64,000 bases of DNA, taken from NCBI RefSeq assembly GCF_963678635.1, contig NC_087070.1, positions 1 to 64,000 on the forward strand, read 5' to 3'. The notes under the pieces were generated by a model that made no database searches, had not been told where the DNA came from, and was given only the letters and a program-made list of their open reading frames with translations. This DNA is from Symsagittifera roscoffensis. Lineage: Eukaryota > Xenacoelomorpha > Acoela > Convolutidae. Made by a program: the position numbers and the translations under genes. Shown piece by piece: positions 49,523-60,959 of the stretch (positions are counted from its first letter, which is position 1; each line of letters opens with the position of its first letter).

Positions 49523-50601
49523 TTGCACGAATCTATCCGGCCGAAAATAAGATAGCGTGACGAGCAAGCGGTGTACTTTATCTGAAATTACTCTATGAGT
49601 ACAGGCCAAAGTTCATAACTCAGTTTGTTGCGACACCAAAATAAAACGTTTTTTAATGTCAATCAATCAATTTCATGTTTCCGCTGAAAAAGTAAACAAC
49701 ATCAGTCAGTTTTTGTCAGAATTTGTGTTGCACGTATATTTGCGCAAAATTTTTTTTTTTAGATTTCTTTTTTCAGCATTGCAAACTATACCCATAATTG
49801 CCAAGTTAACTGTTACTGAACACAAACTTCTTAAAAAATTGAATTGCGAAAAAAAAATCAATATTTTCAGTTCAATGGATTTAAAGAGTCGAGTTTAAAA
49901 AAATGCTATCAATTTTTATCATTTTTTTTCAACAATTTTAATTTTTTTAAATGAACATCTCTCATAGTTATGTATCTGTTTTTCAGCAGTTTTTGGCATT
50001 TATGGGTATATTCTTCAGCTTTCAAAAAATTATTCGGCATATATATTTCATATATATTGATATAATTCAGACAAAACACAAAAAAAATACAAAAAAAAAT
50101 GAAAAACAAAAGTTTAAAGCGGAACACAGAAGAAATTTTGTTTTAACTATGTAAAATGCTAAGCAAGCTGCTTTTTTGCTACATTCTATCATGAAATGAT
50201 ATGGAACTGTATGGTAAGTATTTTGTTTTTCTAATGGCGCCGCCTAAATTGCGTTTTTTAAGAACTCGGGTAATTCATAGCAGTATAGAGTGTTATGATG
50301 TAAGGCAAATAAAGAAAAACCGAAATATAATCAAAACAACTGTTATTGGTCAAATCAACTCGCTATGGAGTTTATTTTTTATCATTACTATCATCAATTT
50401 TGGCTCATCATTATTATCATAAGTGTCTGATACGGTCTTTTGGCTGAGTCCGATACGTAAGAACAGCTCGTTAAAAGCACAAAACAAAGTTTATGAATAA
50501 AACTTATAATTTAATTGTAGATTTGAACTTCTTTTAATTGTCGTGCACATTGATCAAAAGGTAAACTACAACGTATTAAAAATAACAAAGAAGTTTGAAA
50601 A
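49523..50601 (+). other. U4 leader
   Basis: Counterpart of the U1 leader, with small gaps near 50035 and a GTATG|GTAAGTATTTTG site at 50214. No gene recognised. Confidence 0.4.
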
Positions 50602-51048
50602 ACGTGCCATTGTTTGAGAAGTTAATTTAAGGAATTTCTTTGTGTTTTAACTTCTGCTGTTCTGTCAGTTATGATATTTTCCAGAGAATACGGAATTAAG
50701 TTTGATCAATTGCAACACATGATAAAATTGAAACCAGTTTCAACCCCGTTTCTGACCAATTTTGCTCAACAAATTTTGCCCAAATTTGCCCCAATTGATC
50801 GATTTGTTACTTCAGGACAGCTACTCAACAATAGTTATTATTTTAATACAATATTCAATAAAAATCGATCCTATTTGTGTGACGTTGAGTCCCAGTTATC
50901 TGATCCTGTTCCATGAGCAAAACTACGTAAAAATTATCTCTAAACTTCTGCGACTCAGCTGCTTCCGATTATTTAACACTTCCAAAGGAAAAAGTAATTG
51001 TCCCATTAGAAGACTTTGGTTACTTCGATTGCATAATACCAAAAACAG
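50602..51048 (+). pseudogene. Sulfotransferase 5' exon, U4 (broken)
   Basis: The start codon is ACG. Codon 8 is TAA (TAT in U1) at 50623-50625. A further TGA arises at CCATGAGCA near 50915, and a one-base loss follows in the TCTCTAAACTTC stretch. The downstream splice acceptor is deleted. The most damaged copy. Confidence 0.8.
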
Positions 51049-51154
51049 GTTCGTGTATTATCTACGTTATTGCAGAAGAAAAACACTAACATCCCCCTCG
51101 TCTTAAAAATTGAATAGATGTTAGTAGTATATGTCGGGTAGATTCAGCGCGGGG

Positions 51155-51302
51155 GGAGACCCTAATATAACGACACTTTTCAGGCTATCCGGTCTCCACC
51201 ATATGTAAAAAGATAGCGAATAGACTTCCTATGTCTTAAGTTACAGATGGTAACTTAAAAAAACGCCCGATATTGGCGACCGATTTTGCAGATACTGCAA
51301 TG
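51155..51302 (+). repeat. Dispersed repeat R, U4 copy
   Basis: Counterpart of the U1 element, carrying CAGGCTATCCGG and AACGCCCGATATTGGCGACC variants. Confidence 0.6.
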
Positions 51303-51454
51303 TGTAAGGCTCTAAACATTTTCTTGATCAAAAAACAAAACATTGTTAAACCAAACGCAGCGTTTATAGAGCATTGTTTTACAAAAATAGCTACAGGGAA
51401 AATGAATCAACTTACTACTTCGTATACAATTTTACTCTACATTTTCTGAAAAAT

Positions 51455-53666
51455 TTAGAGATTCAGTAAGTGTTCCTTCGCAATGAACTTCCAGTTTATG
51501 GTGAAAAAAAATAACTCAGTCTTTTTTCAGTATGTTCATAACTTGCAACTGCATGGCTAATCGTTTTAAATACTTATTAGTTGACTTCAAAATCACTGCC
51601 TCGTCCAGTACTTGCCAATACTTTGCCATCGGTCCACCTCCAATGTCTTCTAAAGCAGTTTGTTTAGGCATTTACTTCTAAGCTTATACTTTTGACGCTT
51701 ACTATCGTAACAGCAAGAATTTTTTCCGTAGAGGCACAACTGTAGCGAAAAATTGTTTTTCGCATCTGCTCTGGAATCGTGTCGACAGTGCTTGCTCCGC
51801 TTTTCAGACCATTTTTCTACCAAAGAAAAATAGAGAGAATATGTATCCTTTTCGAGTTCATCAAGTTGTTGACGTCGCAAAATTTATTGAAAAAGTTATA
51901 ATACAGCATTCTCAACTTGGCTTGCTGGAGTATAAAGAATCCTATTATAATGGTTAACCATGCTCTACTGTCGATTTAACAAGAGTTTTTTCTTCAACAA
52001 GATATTTTGACATTGTATGGTTTGATCTGTCTATTTTTTGATAGCCATAGGAACTATTTGCTTGCAGTTCGTTGTTTCGTGTACCACGTCAGATAAAGGT
52101 TTTTAATCACCGGCTCGCCCAGCATCAACAACAGACTGAAAGAAACTGTTTAATACTTTGCGCGGCGTGTATTGTACAAACGATGAATATTTGCACAAGT
52201 CAATTCAAGATCCAAATAAATTTTCAAAAGCGGTGTTATACGTGTTCCGTTGGTTAAATTGAAGCTCGTTATCAAAATTCGTCGCGGTTCTTTTTAAAAA
52301 ATTGTTTTTTTTTCCGCGTTTGTTTTCATATATTCCCCAATATCGTTTCTGGTAACATCATTTTTTTTTTGAAAATAGGAGAATTTTGGTTTTGGTTCGT
52401 CTCTAAGACAGCCGAACATTGTTTCATCTCTAATACTTTGCGATAATGATATGAAAAGTTCTAACATAATTTTTACGTCTACTTTGTTTTTAACTGCCAC
52501 ATTCCTTTGAACAATCTTTTTCTCGATTGTAATCTTTTCGAAGCACCTCCATTTCTTTTTTCCTGATTTCTCGTTTAAAATTATTATCAGTTAAGCTAGG
52601 TCTAGCTTCTTGGTAACGAAGAAGCTGAAACAGAACACTTCGAAAACAGTCTTACAAGGGTTGCAATACTCATGAACACTGAAGCAATCATATTTTTTTC
52701 TGTAATCCTGTCGAGTACTAGCTCTCACTTTTACATTCAAGTCCGGTTCCTTGAAAATGTGACATCACCAAATGTACGACTTCACTTTTGACTTGCTTTG
52801 AACTTTGTGTTTCTTCATTGTAGCCCCATTTTGTACACAATCTTGTGGGCAAATCCTGACACATAGAACAAGGATAGAGTTGACTGGCATCAATCCCAAC
52901 GGTTGATTTACAGAAGTTGTTTGATTACCTTCTTCCTTGCGAAAACAAGTGGAGGAGTGCCATTCATAACTGCCCGTAGTTTTTTCAAGCAGTTTTTTCT
53001 GCCCGTAGTTCGCTCGAGAAACAGAGGTAAAATTTAAAGTCTTTTGAATTGTGTAAGCGAATAATCGCTAAATTCGGTTTGTGCTTGGTTTTCGATTTAG
53101 GTTTGGTTTTCGAACCAAGTTGTTTCATTGATTGCTTTTCAGTTAACTCATCATTCAATAGTTTCTGAAAATTGTCGAGAGGAGAAAAGAAATGAGGAAA
53201 ACTGTTTTTCAATTTATTGTAAATTTCATCTTACAGCGGTAGTTGTTGTTCATCCTGCTCGTTGGTGTAGCAAACAACTCGTATGGAAAGTAACCTTTCT
53301 TTTCACAGGCTTTGTGATTTTTCAGAAAACAGTCAAAATTAGGAGATTCAGCCAAAAACTTCAAATTGTCCAGAAGCTGAATGCCTCAAAGCTTAAACGA
53401 AACGAAGTCGTTGGCTTTCTTGATGACTGAAGGTTTCTATTACTTAATGAAGTTTATTTCATACCGGCTATTCTTGAATCCAATTATTAGTAGAGTATTG
53501 GTGTATCTTTCTAGATAATGCATCAATTCAATCAGTGGCTTTCTGAATCCTGAGAAACTTTTTGGATGCTTCGGATTCTTCCGTCGTCGTCGATCAATTC
53601 GTCTTAGTATTCTTTTGCTTCACTTTTGTTAAAACTGCTCTGCTCGCTGTGGATGCTGAAAAAAAA
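51455..53666 (-). pseudogene. Polinton-type DNA polymerase B relic, U4
   Basis: Exo II to tail. The motif C region is degraded here: TATCCTTTTC changes the residues around the catalytic pair so that M-D-T-D reads K-D-T-Y near 51850. The loss of both palm aspartates' arrangement shows decay without selection. The Exo II part also lost about 15-20 bp (GATGACTGAAGGTTTCTATTACTTAATG junction near 53440). Confidence 0.8.
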
Positions 53667-54640
53667 TTGCACGAATCTAACCGGCCGAAAATAAGATAGC
53701 GTGACGAGCAAGCGGTGTACCTTATCTGAAATTACTCTATGAGTACAGGCCAAATGTCATAACTCAGTTTGTTGCGACACCAAAATAAAACGTTTTTTAA
53801 TGTCAATCAATCAATTTCATGTTTCCGCTGAAAAAGTAAACAACATCAGTCAGTTTTTGTCAGAATTTGTGTTGCACGTTTATTTGCCCAAAAATTTTTT
53901 TTTTAGATTTCTTTTTTCAGCATTGCAAACTATATCCATAATTGCCAAATTAACTAATGCTGAACACAGACTTTTTAAAAATTTGAATTGCGAAAAAACC
54001 AATTCAAAAGTTTCAGTTCAATGGATTCAAAGATTCGAGTTAAAAAAAGTACCAACAATTTTTATCATTTTTTCAGCAATTTTAATTTTTTTAAATGAAC
54101 ATCTCTGATAGCTATGTATCTGTTTTTCAGCAGTTTTTGGCAATTATGGGTATATTCTTCAGCTTTCAAAAAAGAAGTTACCATTAATCAGCATATATAT
54201 TTGATATATATATATTGATATAATTCAGACAAAACACGAAAAAAAAATGAAAAACAAAAGTTTAAAGCGGAACACAGAAGAAATTTTGTTTTAACTATGT
54301 AAAATGCTAAGCAAGCTGCTTTTTTGCTACAACCTATCATGAAATGATATGGAACTGTATGGTAAGTAATTTGTTTTTCTCATGGCCCCGCCTAAATTGC
54401 GTTTTTTAAGAATTCGGGTAAGTCATAGCAGCATAGAGTGTTATGATGTAAGGCAAATAAAGAAAAACCAAAATATAATCAAAACAACTGTTTTTGGTCA
54501 AATCAACTCGCTATGGAGTTTCATTTTTATCATTACTATCATCAGTTTTGGCTCATCATTACTATCATAAGAGTCTGATACGGTCTTTTAGCTGAGTCCG
54601 ATACGTAAAAACAGCTCGTTAAAAGCACAAAACAAAGTTA
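53667..54640 (+). other. U5 leader
   Basis: Counterpart of the U1 leader with the donor-like GTAAGT at 54362. No exon 1 follows. No gene recognised. Confidence 0.4.
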
Positions 54641-55967
54641 ATGAATTTAACATTTTATCGATTTAACAAGAGTTTTTTCGTCAACAAGATATTTTGACAT
54701 TGTATGGTTTGACCTGTCTAATATTTGATAGCCATAGGAACTATTTGCTTGCAGCTTCGTTGTTTCGTGTACCACGTCATAAAAAGGTTTTTAATCACCG
54801 GCTCGCCCAGCATCAACAACAAACTGAAAGAAACTGTTTAATACTTTTCGCGGCGTGTATTGTACAAACAATGAATATTTGCACAATGCAATTCAAGATC
54901 CAATCAAATTTTGAAAAGCGGTGTTATGCGTGTTCCGTTGGTTAAATTGTAGCTCGAAATCAACATTCGTTGCGGTTGTTTTTAACAAATTGTTTTTTTC
55001 CGCGTTTGTTTTCATATATTCCCCATTATCGTTTCTGGTAACATCAATTTTTTTGAAAAAAGTTGGGAAATAGAAGAATTTTGCTTTTGGTTTGTCTCTA
55101 AGACAGCCGAACACTGTTTCATCTCTAATACTTTGCGATAATGATTTGAAAAGTTCTAATATACTTGTTACGTACGTCTACTTTGTTTTCAACTGCCACA
55201 TTTCTTTGAACATCCTTTTTCTCGAATGTAATTTTTTCGAAGCACGTCCATTTTTTTTCATGGTTCCACGTTCGATATTGTCATCAATTAAGCTAGGTCT
55301 AGCTTCTTGGTAACGACAGAAGTTGAAACAAAACACTTCGAAAACAGTCTTACAAGGGTTGCAATACTCAATAACACTGAAGCAATCATATTTTTTTTCT
55401 CTAGTCCTGTCGAGTACTAGCTCTCAATTTTACCTTCAAGTGTGGTTCCTTAAAAATATGACATCACCAAATGTAGGAACTCCTTTTTGACTGGCGTTGA
55501 ACTTTGTGTTTCTTCATTGTAGCCCCATTTTGTACACAATCTTGTGGGCAAATCCTGACACATAGAACAAGGATAAAGTTGACTGGCATCAATCCCAACG
55601 TTGATTTACAGAAGTTGTTTGATTACAGGTTTCGTTGCGAAAACAAATGGAGGAGCGCCACTCATATCTGCCCGTAGTTTTTTCAAGCAGTTTTTTCAAG
55701 CAGTTTTTTCTGCCCGTAGTTCGCTCGAGAAGCAAAGGTAAAATTCAAAGTCTTTTGACTTGTGTAAACAAATAATCGCTAAATTCGGTTTGTGCTTGGT
55801 TTTCGATTTATGTTTGGTTTTCGAACCAAGTTGTTTCATTGATTGCATTTCAGTTATCGAGAGGAAAATTTTTTTTCAATTTATTGTAAAATTCATCATA
55901 CAGCGGTAGTTGTTGTTCATCCTGCTCGTGGGGGTAGCAACCCTCTGCTCGCTGGGGATGCTGAAAA
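53667..55967. repeat. Amplicon unit U5 (truncated)
   Basis: The leader runs to about 54640, then jumps directly into the pPolB motif B region. About 1.5 kb found in U4 is missing: exon 1, intron, repeat R and the polymerase C-terminal part. A second loss of about 375 bp (GTAGCAACCCTCTGCTCGC junction near 55940) removed the Exo II part. It is the last unit; beyond GGATGCTGAAAA the sequence continues into the unamplified polymerase N-terminal region. Confidence 0.88.
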
Positions 55968-57262
55968 TGGGTGAAGTCGCTTTCTGATGTTGTTTTCAAT
56001 TTCCAGAAGCTTTGATCGCATCACCGTTTTAATCTTTTCAGCCAACAATTCCAAATTTGTGGCAAATTCAATGATGAAGGATTGTGGATCAATATAACAC
56101 AAAAATTGGGTGTTTTATGTAAATTGGATGAAATTGACACTAAAAAAGGTTTGGGTTTCATGAGCCAGGTTATTATTTCTGTACGTTTTAACTCTTCATT
56201 CGTATGCAAGTTGATTTAAACTAAAAACTGTCGACATTTTTGATTAAAGTTTAATCTTTGATTTACTAAAAATTAAGTCGATCAGTTGTTCAAATTACGT
56301 CTCTCATAATCTGTTGAGTTTTAAATTATCTTTGGGTATTTTTTGATTCCTTACTTGTAAAAAATAAGATGTCGGTTGAAGTGATATGACATTTGAAAAC
56401 TGTATCGCAAGTTATGCATCGAAAACGTTTACAGAAGTTGTCGATTTTATTGCCGTACACAAAATGATTGTAGAATCATGAAATTTTAACAGCATTCTCA
56501 TTTTTACCGATTCTTCTCCATGCTAATTCTCCCACGACGTCTTCATTTTCAATGTCGATTTCGTAAACGTTGATGTTTTTCTCGGCTACATCTTCAACTG
56601 TCGGTAAACTAGCCATCAAAACTCTATAAAACTCTACGAAATATTTGACGATTCTCGATGTGGATGTTTCATGATTATTTACTCCAAACAAAGGAACTGC
56701 AATTTCTCGAAACAATAACAAATTATCATTGTTAGGTGGTTGGGTGTGAAAATCCAAACTCAAACAAATAACTTGATTATGCCTCAAACGTGGTTCGGGG
56801 ATCATTGTGTCTAGATATTTTTTAGGCACATTTTTGAGCAGTGTTGCAAAAATGTTGAATTAATAAGCCACTTGAATCGCCATTCTGTTTTTTATCTCTC
56901 TTGTCTACAGACTTCAATATTATTGATTTCGTTCTGTATAGCCGCCAAATTTGCTTTAGTACAAAGCAGCATAGATTTATCAAAGATTGTTATTCTCGCG
57001 AGCGTAAAAACAACAATATTCACCAGTTTCTATAATACGTAAGACAAATCCCACGGCGATGTTGATTTTTAATGCGCAATCAAGGTTTTCAAAGATTTGA
57101 TCCAGTTTTTCATTAACTAGATTACGATCTAGTTTCGATAGTTTAAAATTGAAAACCTTTTGGCGTCCGCTTTCCATCTTTGTGTCTATCAGGAAAGGCA
57201 TTCAACTCATCTCGTAGCTGCTTTTTATCCTCCTCGTTTTCCAAGATTTTTTTCAATCAGCA
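54655..57262 (-). pseudogene. Polinton-type DNA polymerase B relic with N-terminal region
   Basis: The only copy reaching the N-terminal part. Reading right to left, it starts near 57262 with a charged stretch (E-E-D-K-K-Q-L-R-D-E-L). Then comes I-A-V-G-F-V-L-R-I-I-E-T-G-E-Y with C-C-F-Y-A-R-E-N near 56985-57040, and a segment at 56476-56829 containing D-N-L-L-L-F-R-E. The last matches a conserved N-terminal block that I recall as N-L-C-L-F-R in relatives, possibly an OTU-protease-like fold, so its cysteine would be replaced here. A C-I-T-C zinc-finger-like motif lies near 56395-56418, the region before Exo II at 55917-56209, and motif B at about 54740. Motif C and the C-terminus are deleted and Exo II is lost. 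Several frameshifts and stops. Non-functional. Confidence 0.78.
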
Positions 57263-58294
57263 ACAGAATCAATCGTTTACCTCGCTTTCAGTTTTTGATC
57301 TTTTTTGCGACGTTGTTGAATTGAATAAGAATTTGGAAAAATTATTTCACTTACCCGCAATAAAAGTTTACCAGCATTATCTAAGCATTATACTACATTC
57401 TCTATTCTCCAAATATGAATTTTTTTTCAAAAATACAGTGGTTATCAACGCCAATGGCTTAGAGCATTATTAAGCACAAAAATCGAATGAGTTCAATTCG
57501 TCGGCAGTGAGTAATAAAGGAATACTTGCTAGTCATTTTTATAGATTTGAAGAATTTCTGGAAGCATTTGATATGCATCTGTTCACTGATAGAGCAAACT
57601 CCTCAGGAAGATGGATATTTCTTTCACTCTTTGGGAGGCTTGCCATTGATTTGTTTACTTGTTGAAAATTGTTATTACCAAAAACACAGTTCGAAATAAA
57701 CTATTTCCAGTTAAAACTAAGTTTCACAAAATGTCTAACAACCCAAAAATCAGTTTGATTGTTCGCTGTTTACTACAAGATTTTTAGTAGCTGAACCTAA
57801 TCATCAATACTTGAAATAGAATCTGGAAGGCGAACCTGCTCATTACAATTAAATGGAAACTGTAGCAAAAACCTTTATCATTCTGTTTCACCAAAAAGTT
57901 AATTCATTAAAATATTTTCAATAATGCAGCTTAAAAAAAGTAGCTGTTGCAATGAAAACAAACTCCGCTGTTGCGGGACACTTTCATGAAAATTCTTCAA
58001 CTATCAACATTTTCTATACTGTAACATAGAGTTTAATAACCTTCGTTCAGTACATAAAACTTGTGTATTGAACTTTCTTGATTCAGTACCTAAATGCATT
58101 TAAATTATCAATCTTAATTTTTTATCCTATATTTCAGTGCCAAACGATCAATTTTCTGTTTTTAGATGAAAACCAACTAAGAATTGAAAAAATGGATAAT
58201 TTTTCACCTCTGCAAAAGTTTTGAGCTCAAGTTCAACTATATGGGATCTTATCCTTCTGATGAAATTTCTCAAATAACAAAATAATCTTTTGCA

Positions 58295-58522
58295 ATGAAT
58301 TACTCAGCTCCAAACAATGAGAAAACAGAACATTGGATGATGATTGCTCGATTGGACAAAATTTACTTCTTACCAAAGCTTCTTTGTAAAAAAAAACGTT
58401 TGAAATATTCCTTTCCTAATAAAAAGACCAGCACATGGTTTAAAGGAAACTTCGAAAAACTGATGATTTGCGTGGTTAGTTTAATTCATTCAGCATTTCC
58501 TCCTTTTAAATTGTACCAGTAG
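58295..58522 (+). CDS. Unassigned 75-codon open frame
   Basis: ATG-initiated, starting M-N-Y-S-A-P-N-N-E, with basic clusters (K-K-K-R, P-N-K-K) and a hydrophobic C-terminus (I-C-V-V-S-L-I). A donor-like C|GTGGTTAG follows codon 58. Not recognised; it may be a chance frame in AT-rich DNA or a single exon. Confidence 0.15.
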   Translation: MNYSAPNNEKTEHWMMIARLDKIYFLPKLLCKKKRLKYSFPNKKTSTWFKGNFEKLMICVVSLIHSAFPPFKLYQ

Positions 58523-59221
58523 AAGTTGAATAATATTCTTGACGTTAATCTTTTGATTTTTATCAGTAATTATAGTGTAAGAACGCAGTATGTTACTTTT
58601 TGATTGAAAGAATTTTGATGCCATAAAACTATATATGATGTGGTGATTTTTAGTGTAATTGTAACTTTGTAACTGTAAGTTTGTATTTTTAATCAAGTTT
58701 TTTTTTCGTTTATTTTCCTATTAAAAAATTAAACTTACGTTTTGCTGAAATCGAGATGAGAATATCCGCGAAAATCTATGAAAACTTGGAGAAAACGATT
58801 ATTTTCGAATACTGGGAGCAAAAAAGTCGATAAACTAAAAGAAGTAAACTGGAAGTGATCAATTGTAAGAATGATTCTGAAAAGGAAGTTTTTCCAGATA
58901 ATTTTTGTTCGCTTCATCCCCAATTTTCTGAAAAATTTTACTCTGGAAAAAAGTAAATACTACAATTAAATCTTTTTTATCTTTGTCAGAGTAAGCTGAC
59001 AAATAGCGGAAACTGACTTTATATATGAGAAAGCAAGATGATTTAAGAATGAAATTGGAAACAAGAAAAATTCATTGGGAACAAATTTCTAGTTTTAAAA
59101 TTGAGCAAAAGAATTTCAAAATTGTTCTGTTTTTGTCCGAACTTACCCCATCGGTTACACTAGTCATTTCTCACGCTTAGGAAAACAAAAATAGTACTTC
59201 GAGAATTGTTGTTTTTGAGAG

Positions 59222-59490
59222 TTTGCTGACGGTAATCGGCATCCCTGTCACCGTTGGAGGTAATATCTGGTGTTGCAATTTTGACACTATTGTATGATAA
59301 AATTTTTGTTATCGTCCACTTACCTAGGGAGTGGACTTAAAATTGTTTACATACTTCAGCGTCCTGACTCATAGCAGGGATAAAGTTTGTATACATCCTT
59401 CAACGTACTCACTCACAGCGGGGTGTAGCATCTGTTAATGCAATTTTGACATATTTGTCTGAGAAAAATTTTTTTCGTCTACTACCTCGC
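59222..59490. repeat. Local degenerate direct repeats
   Basis: A block around GCAATTTTGACA occurs at 59275 and 59440 (offset 165), each preceded by a GGTGTT/GGTGTAG-type stretch and followed by a T-rich run and CTACCTCGC/CACTTACCT. Between them a 44-bp direct repeat (TACATACTTCAGCGTCCTGA near 59349, TACATCCTTCAACGTACTCA near 59393) is visible. Class unknown. Confidence 0.5.
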
Positions 59491-59603
59491 TTACTTAAGC
59501 AAAAAAGAAGCTCTGACTGTTTGACTACCTCGCTTAAATAAACAAATATGGTTGTTTGACTGTTTGACTCATTCAAACTGTTTGATTTTGGATTCTTTAA
59601 AAG

Positions 59604-59808
59604 TGCTGTATCGGCAAAATCTGGCGCCAAAATTTGTTTTTTTTTGAACTTACCATCTGAAACTTGCCACCCTAGAACTTGAAACCCTGAAACCTATAAC
59701 TTATCTTAATTGATAGGCGAATAGGGAATAAATATGTTCCCTATCCTAATACTTATGGTGGATACCAGATAGTCTATAACCTACCTTAATACATGGAGGT
59801 GTCTTTTA
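59604..59808 (-). repeat. Dispersed repeat R, inverted diverged copy
   Basis: The reverse complement matches the repeat of U1-U4 in order: AGACTATC(T/C)GGT, TCCACCATA, a GGGAA(C/T)A block, AAGTTTCAGATGGTAA, TTGGCG and GATTTTGC. It carries about 50 extra bases in the middle. This shows the element is dispersed and predates or is independent of the amplicon. Confidence 0.6.
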
Positions 59809-60359
59809 CTGATGTTTGAGCTCAGAGTGTTTTGACTCAGGACAAAAGTTTCTTAACAATCCAACTGACTTTTTATATTTTTTTCAGTATTTAGGATTTC
59901 GATAAAAAATTGTAAAATTTTCTAACAAAACTTAGTCTTTTGTAAAAAAAAAATTTAGAATAACAAAATTACACGCCAAAATTTACAAACCCATACGCAA
60001 AACAAAATTGATAGAAATAAATAGGAATTTTGCTTCAAGGATCAAAAAGGAAGTTTTTTTTTTAAAATCGGACAAAAAAACTGTCAGCTAACTCAAAGAA
60101 AATAAGAAGCAAAAAAAAACCTTATTATGACTACTTCAATTCAGACAACTTTAGAGTTTTTGTTAACCAGTTTTGACCTATCATTTAGACGATCCGAAAA
60201 AAAATGATATCATGATCTCATATATAAAATAAAGTAGGTTCCCTATATGTCCTTTTTGCCACTAAGCAAAATTTAAAAAAAGCTAGTGTCAACAATTTTG
60301 CCAGTTTAGAAGTTTTGCAAGTTTAGAAAAATTGATTCCGGCAAAGCTTCAAATATTTT

Positions 60360-60959
60360 TTGTTGGTAAATGCGGCTGGCAATAACCCCACCTCAGAAAC
60401 TCTTTCAAACTCTTTCAGAAGCACTCGAACTGATCCAGATAAACAGTTAGAAAAAAATGATGAAAAATTAGTTTTTAGCAATTTTTTTCAAGGAAATAAT
60501 AGATCATCGGTATACTCAGGGTTCCAGCAAAAACTGCTAGTTATGAGTTCGAAACTTTTCTGGAGAAAAACCACCCCGAGCAAAAATGTTCCTTCGGGTT
60601 CTACTACGCGAGGGGCAATCTACTGGCATTTTCTCCACCCAGATCGCAACGACACTGAACCTAAAAAACCAAACGTGTTTGGCGACAAAACAGTGCAAAA
60701 AGTTTCTCACAGAAATATTTTGGAGCCTGAATCAAGAACAAAATATCGCTATGGAGTAATGTTTGCAAGAGATCCGTTCCTTCGTGCGGTTTCGGCCTAT
60801 ATAAAGAATGTCAAAGAAATTCCTCGTTTACTGCAATCCAAAAATTTCAGGTCCATATCTGATTACTTTCGCTACTTGGTCGACAACAACGAACAAAATT
60901 TTCATTTCAAGTCTTTCCTTAGTTTCACCCTCGCTCTTTCAAAAACCCAACCGGTCTAA
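60360..60959 (+). pseudogene. Sulfotransferase 3' segment (PAPS 3'-phosphate motif)
   Basis: Open for 199 codons, but its first codons have no ATG, so it is an internal exon or fragment. Near residue 137 it reads F-A-R-D-P-F-L-R-A-V-S-A-Y, the 3'-phosphate-binding motif of Sulfotransfer_2 enzymes (R-D-P-x-x-R-x-x-S-x-Y). Residues 80-90, G-S-T-T-R-G-A-I-Y-W-H, look like the continuation of the 5'-PSB loop that breaks off at P-K-T-G in the upstream exon-1 copies. Joining at G|GTTCT would restore phase, but the two bases before the join (60596-60597) are GG, not AG, so the acceptor is missing or has mutated. Residues 1-75 have no match I recognise. It ends at a stop at 60957-60959, earlier than usual for the family. 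Either the broken second half of the same gene or an independent fragment. Confidence 0.5.

Larger units (their letters stand above)
49523..53666. repeat. Amplicon unit U4 (4.14 kb)
   Basis: Fourth unit, the most diverged of the near-complete ones. It has the GTAAGT donor-like site at 50214, a single 5' segment and a broken exon 1. It lost about 30 bp covering the intron acceptor (CACTAACATCC junction near 51088), between short TAA repeats. Confidence 0.92.
57263..60359. other. AT-rich stretch without recognised genes
   Basis: About 3.1 kb with no family hit on either strand. It contains one unassigned short open frame (58295-58522), a local repeat (59222-59490) and an inverted copy of repeat R (59604-59808). 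It could be the intron or upstream region of the downstream sulfotransferase segment. Confidence 0.6.
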
